In this document: positions 62,526 to 64,000 of the stretch, piece by piece | Layout: the number at the start of each line of letters is the position of its first letter | Position numbering within the stretch: position 1 is the stretch's first letter | Assembly: GCA_026419195.1 (NCBI GenBank) | Contig: JANZZV010000009.1 | Location: 1-64,000 of the forward strand | Direction of reading: 5' to 3' | From: Fervidobacterium sp. | GTDB taxonomy: Bacteria > Thermotogota > Thermotogae > Thermotogales > Fervidobacteriaceae | DNA length: 64,000 nucleotides | Notes under the pieces: model-generated | Told to the model about the DNA's origin: nothing | The model's database searches: none | The model's input: the letters and a program-made list of their open reading frames with translations, nothing else | Translations under genes and position numbers: made by a program

Positions 62526-63401
62526 TTATTCCAAGCTAATGCTACCTTCGATGAATATCTTTGCGCTCCCACCAACGTAAGATTTGTAAATTCCATCCTT
62601 AAAGTGTATTTTTACAAATATATCTGAAATTCTTCCCATGGACTCTCCTTGTATTATCTTGTAAATCTTTTCAGCTTCTATAACACCGTGTTTAAACAAA
62701 TAATAAGCCAATGCTCCGTTTGCTGTACCTGTGGCAGACTCTTCTTCGATTCCATACAAAGGTGCAAAATCTCTACAGTTTGCTAATGCTTTTTGTTCGT
62801 CGAGAGTAAAGATATGGAAGCTAACTAGTTTGTTTATCCTGCAGAAATCGGATATCAGTTCATAATCAGGGTTTAAAGAAAAAAGTATTTGCTTGGAAAC
62901 AACCGGAACAATTAAATCCCAAAGACCTGTTGTAACGACCTTCGGCTTTAGGTTATAACTCTTATCTCCTATATCATTAACAGAAATTCCAAGTGCTTGG
63001 GCTATGAATTCATAATCGTTTTCATCTAAATTATCCATACTTGGCTCTGCCTGTTCCATCATGACGTATGATTCGGTTACCTCAATCTCTAAGGTACCAG
63101 CCCTTGAATGCATTCTGTAAACCTTTCCAGGAACCAGATATCCCTTATCTCGAAGTACTGTAAATGTAGCTACAGTAGCGTGTCCGCATAGGTCTATTTC
63201 TGACAATGGCGTAAAAAACAACACTACAAATTCATCGTCTGACCTTTTTCTGACAAAAGCTGTCTCGGAAAATCTTAGTTCCTTAGCTATAGTCTGCATA
63301 ACTTCTTTCGAAATAGAATGCTCCGAATTAATAATCACTACACCAGCAGGGTTTCCATAAAACAGCCTGTCAGTAAAAGCATCAACTATATAAATCTCCA
63401 C
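62526..63401 (-). CDS. PhzF-family epimerase/isomerase-like protein
   Basis: This protein of about 291 residues has the two-domain fold shared with DapF. The N-terminal VDAFTDRLFYGNPAGVV, the catalytic Glu in LRFSETAFV, the DLCGHATVAT loop and SATGTANGALAYY near the C terminus mark the PhzF family. Members isomerise small metabolites; the cellular role is usually unknown. GTG 63401 is preferred since GGGTGGTGAG lies just upstream; an in-frame GTG at 63413 would add four residues and overlap that site. Confidence 0.88.
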   Translation of the reverse strand: MEIYIVDAFTDRLFYGNPAGVVIINSEHSISKEVMQTIAKELRFSETAFVRKRSDDEFVVLFFTPLSEIDLCGHATVATFTVLRDKGYLVPGKVYRMHSRAGTLEIEVTESYVMMEQAEPSMDNLDENDYEFIAQALGISVNDIGDKSYNLKPKVVTTGLWDLIVPVVSKQILFSLNPDYELISDFCRINKLVSFHIFTLDEQKALANCRDFAPLYGIEEESATGTANGALAYYLFKHGVIEAEKIYKIIQGESMGRISDIFVKIHFKDGIYKSYVGGSAKIFIEGSISLE

Positions 63402-63518
63402 AAAGCTCACCACCCATAATACGCATTTTCGTGCAACTAAATTATTTAAAGTACCATATCAAAATTTTACCACATCAAGTTGTACTTAGGCAAAACTTAA
63501 TATTTTTTAAAAAAACTA

Positions 63519-63527
63519 TGGTAAAAT
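63519..63527 (+). promoter_or_regulatory. Possible extended -10 promoter before the phosphoesterase gene
   Basis: TGGTAAAAT lies 30 bases ahead of the ATG at 63558. No -35 is apparent. Confidence 0.35.
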
Positions 63528-63557
63528 AGAAAAAAACAGAACTCAGGAGGCATAAGT

Positions 63558-64000
63558 ATGAGAAGAGTCGCTTTTATATCAGACATTCATGCAAATATAG
63601 AAGCTCTTGAATCGGTGTTAGATGACATACGTTCAAAGGGAGTAGATGAAATTTACTGTCTTGGTGACCTTGTTGGCTATGGACCAGATCCAAATGAAGT
63701 GATAGAAATGATAAGAAATAATGGAATAAAGACCGTCATGGGGAATTATGATGATGCCGTTGGATATGAAAAAGACAACTGTGGTTGTTCTTACAATCCT
63801 GGTAGAGAGACAGAAATTGGTGACGAATCCCTGTCTTGGACAATAAAAAATACAACAGCTGAGAATAAGGAGTTCCTCAGATCGCTTCCAAAAAGACTGT
63901 CTATCGGAATAGAAGGGGTAAAGATACTTCTAGTTCATGGAAGTCCTTTGAACTACTTACTTGAATACGTCAAACCAACAACGTCTGCTGAAAGACTGAG
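63558..64000 (+). CDS. Metallophosphoesterase, YfcE/MJ0936-like (3' partial)
   Basis: The frame runs off the end of the window after 147 codons. The N terminus AFISDIHANIEALESVL, CLGDLVGYGPDP and VMGNYDDAV are the first three metal-binding motifs of the calcineurin-like phosphoesterase family, and LLVHGSPLN gives a fourth. It would hydrolyse a phosphodiester or phosphomonoester with two metals. AGGAGG precedes the ATG. Confidence 0.9.
   Translation, partial: MRRVAFISDIHANIEALESVLDDIRSKGVDEIYCLGDLVGYGPDPNEVIEMIRNNGIKTVMGNYDDAVGYEKDNCGCSYNPGRETEIGDESLSWTIKNTTAENKEFLRSLPKRLSIGIEGVKILLVHGSPLNYLLEYVKPTTSAERL

Noticed and set aside
1-64000. tRNA, rRNA, CRISPR arrays, insertion sequences or prophage genes
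   Set aside because: No cloverleaf-like segment, rRNA-like stretch, regularly spaced repeats or transposase-like protein was found on reading both strands.

Overview
The window looks like a chromosomal segment of a thermophilic member of the Thermotogota, most likely Fervidobacterium or a close relative. This is inferred from gene content, not from a database match. The DNA is AT-rich and tightly packed, with Shine-Dalgarno sequences of the GGAGGTGA type and many TTG and GTG starts. Lineage-typical features include a peroxiredoxin-nitroreductase fusion of the kind known from Thermotoga maritima, the lysine gene order asd-dapF-dapA-dapB-dapH-lysC, a split glycine decarboxylase, and several ferredoxin-dependent 2-oxoacid oxidoreductases suited to fermenting amino acids. 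No tRNA, rRNA, CRISPR array, transposase or prophage gene was seen.

Layout. Bases 1-7073 are one plus-strand run: a radical SAM protein (5' end outside the window), nicotinate phosphoribosyltransferase, a DUF2007-GcvT in-frame fusion, GcvPA and GcvPB. Bases 7182-15151 hold an aspartate-type aminotransferase, a degenerate ABC ATPase, a PfkB sugar kinase, a CBS protein, MtaB, a class IV aminotransferase, a DciA-like protein and gyrB. Bases 15398-22556 hold RqcP, a GAF-GGDEF protein, an ABC exporter, a radical SAM protein and the flagellar export genes fliR and flhB. Two unknown proteins follow, then an M20 amidohydrolase, a SAM hydrolase-like protein, a lytic transglycosylase-like protein and EcfT (to 27907).

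The minus strand then carries the lysine/diaminopimelate operon (34310 to 27887) behind an unusual leader: promoter, 39-codon reading frame with Lys codons, competing hairpins and a strong intrinsic terminator. Upstream of it is a membrane GGDEF protein. A second minus-strand operon (42629 to 36686) encodes indolepyruvate- and 2-oxoacid:ferredoxin oxidoreductases and the peroxiredoxin-nitroreductase. On the plus strand, 42936-47890 is a complete ABC importer built on a DUF3798 binding protein. After an esterase and a CrcB fluoride channel comes a very AT-rich, gene-poor stretch (49172-50640) with one orphan protein, a 40-residue membrane peptide and several hairpins. Phosphate uptake genes (DUF47-Pit), a dehydrogenase, RqcH, UvrB, a GH20 enzyme, an orphan permease, a phosphohexomutase, a PhzF-like protein and a truncated phosphoesterase complete the window.

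How it fits together. Glycine cleavage, IOR, KOR and the aminotransferases point to peptide fermentation with ferredoxin as electron acceptor. The lysine operon, with a class III aminotransferase at its end and an M20 deacylase nearby, could supply the complete acetylated diaminopimelate pathway. RqcP and RqcH are two parts of bacterial ribosome rescue. The points most worth a second look are the lysine-operon leader, several genes whose only sensible start codon is non-canonical (CTG or ATA), the DUF2007-GcvT fusion with an internal start, and the AT-rich island.
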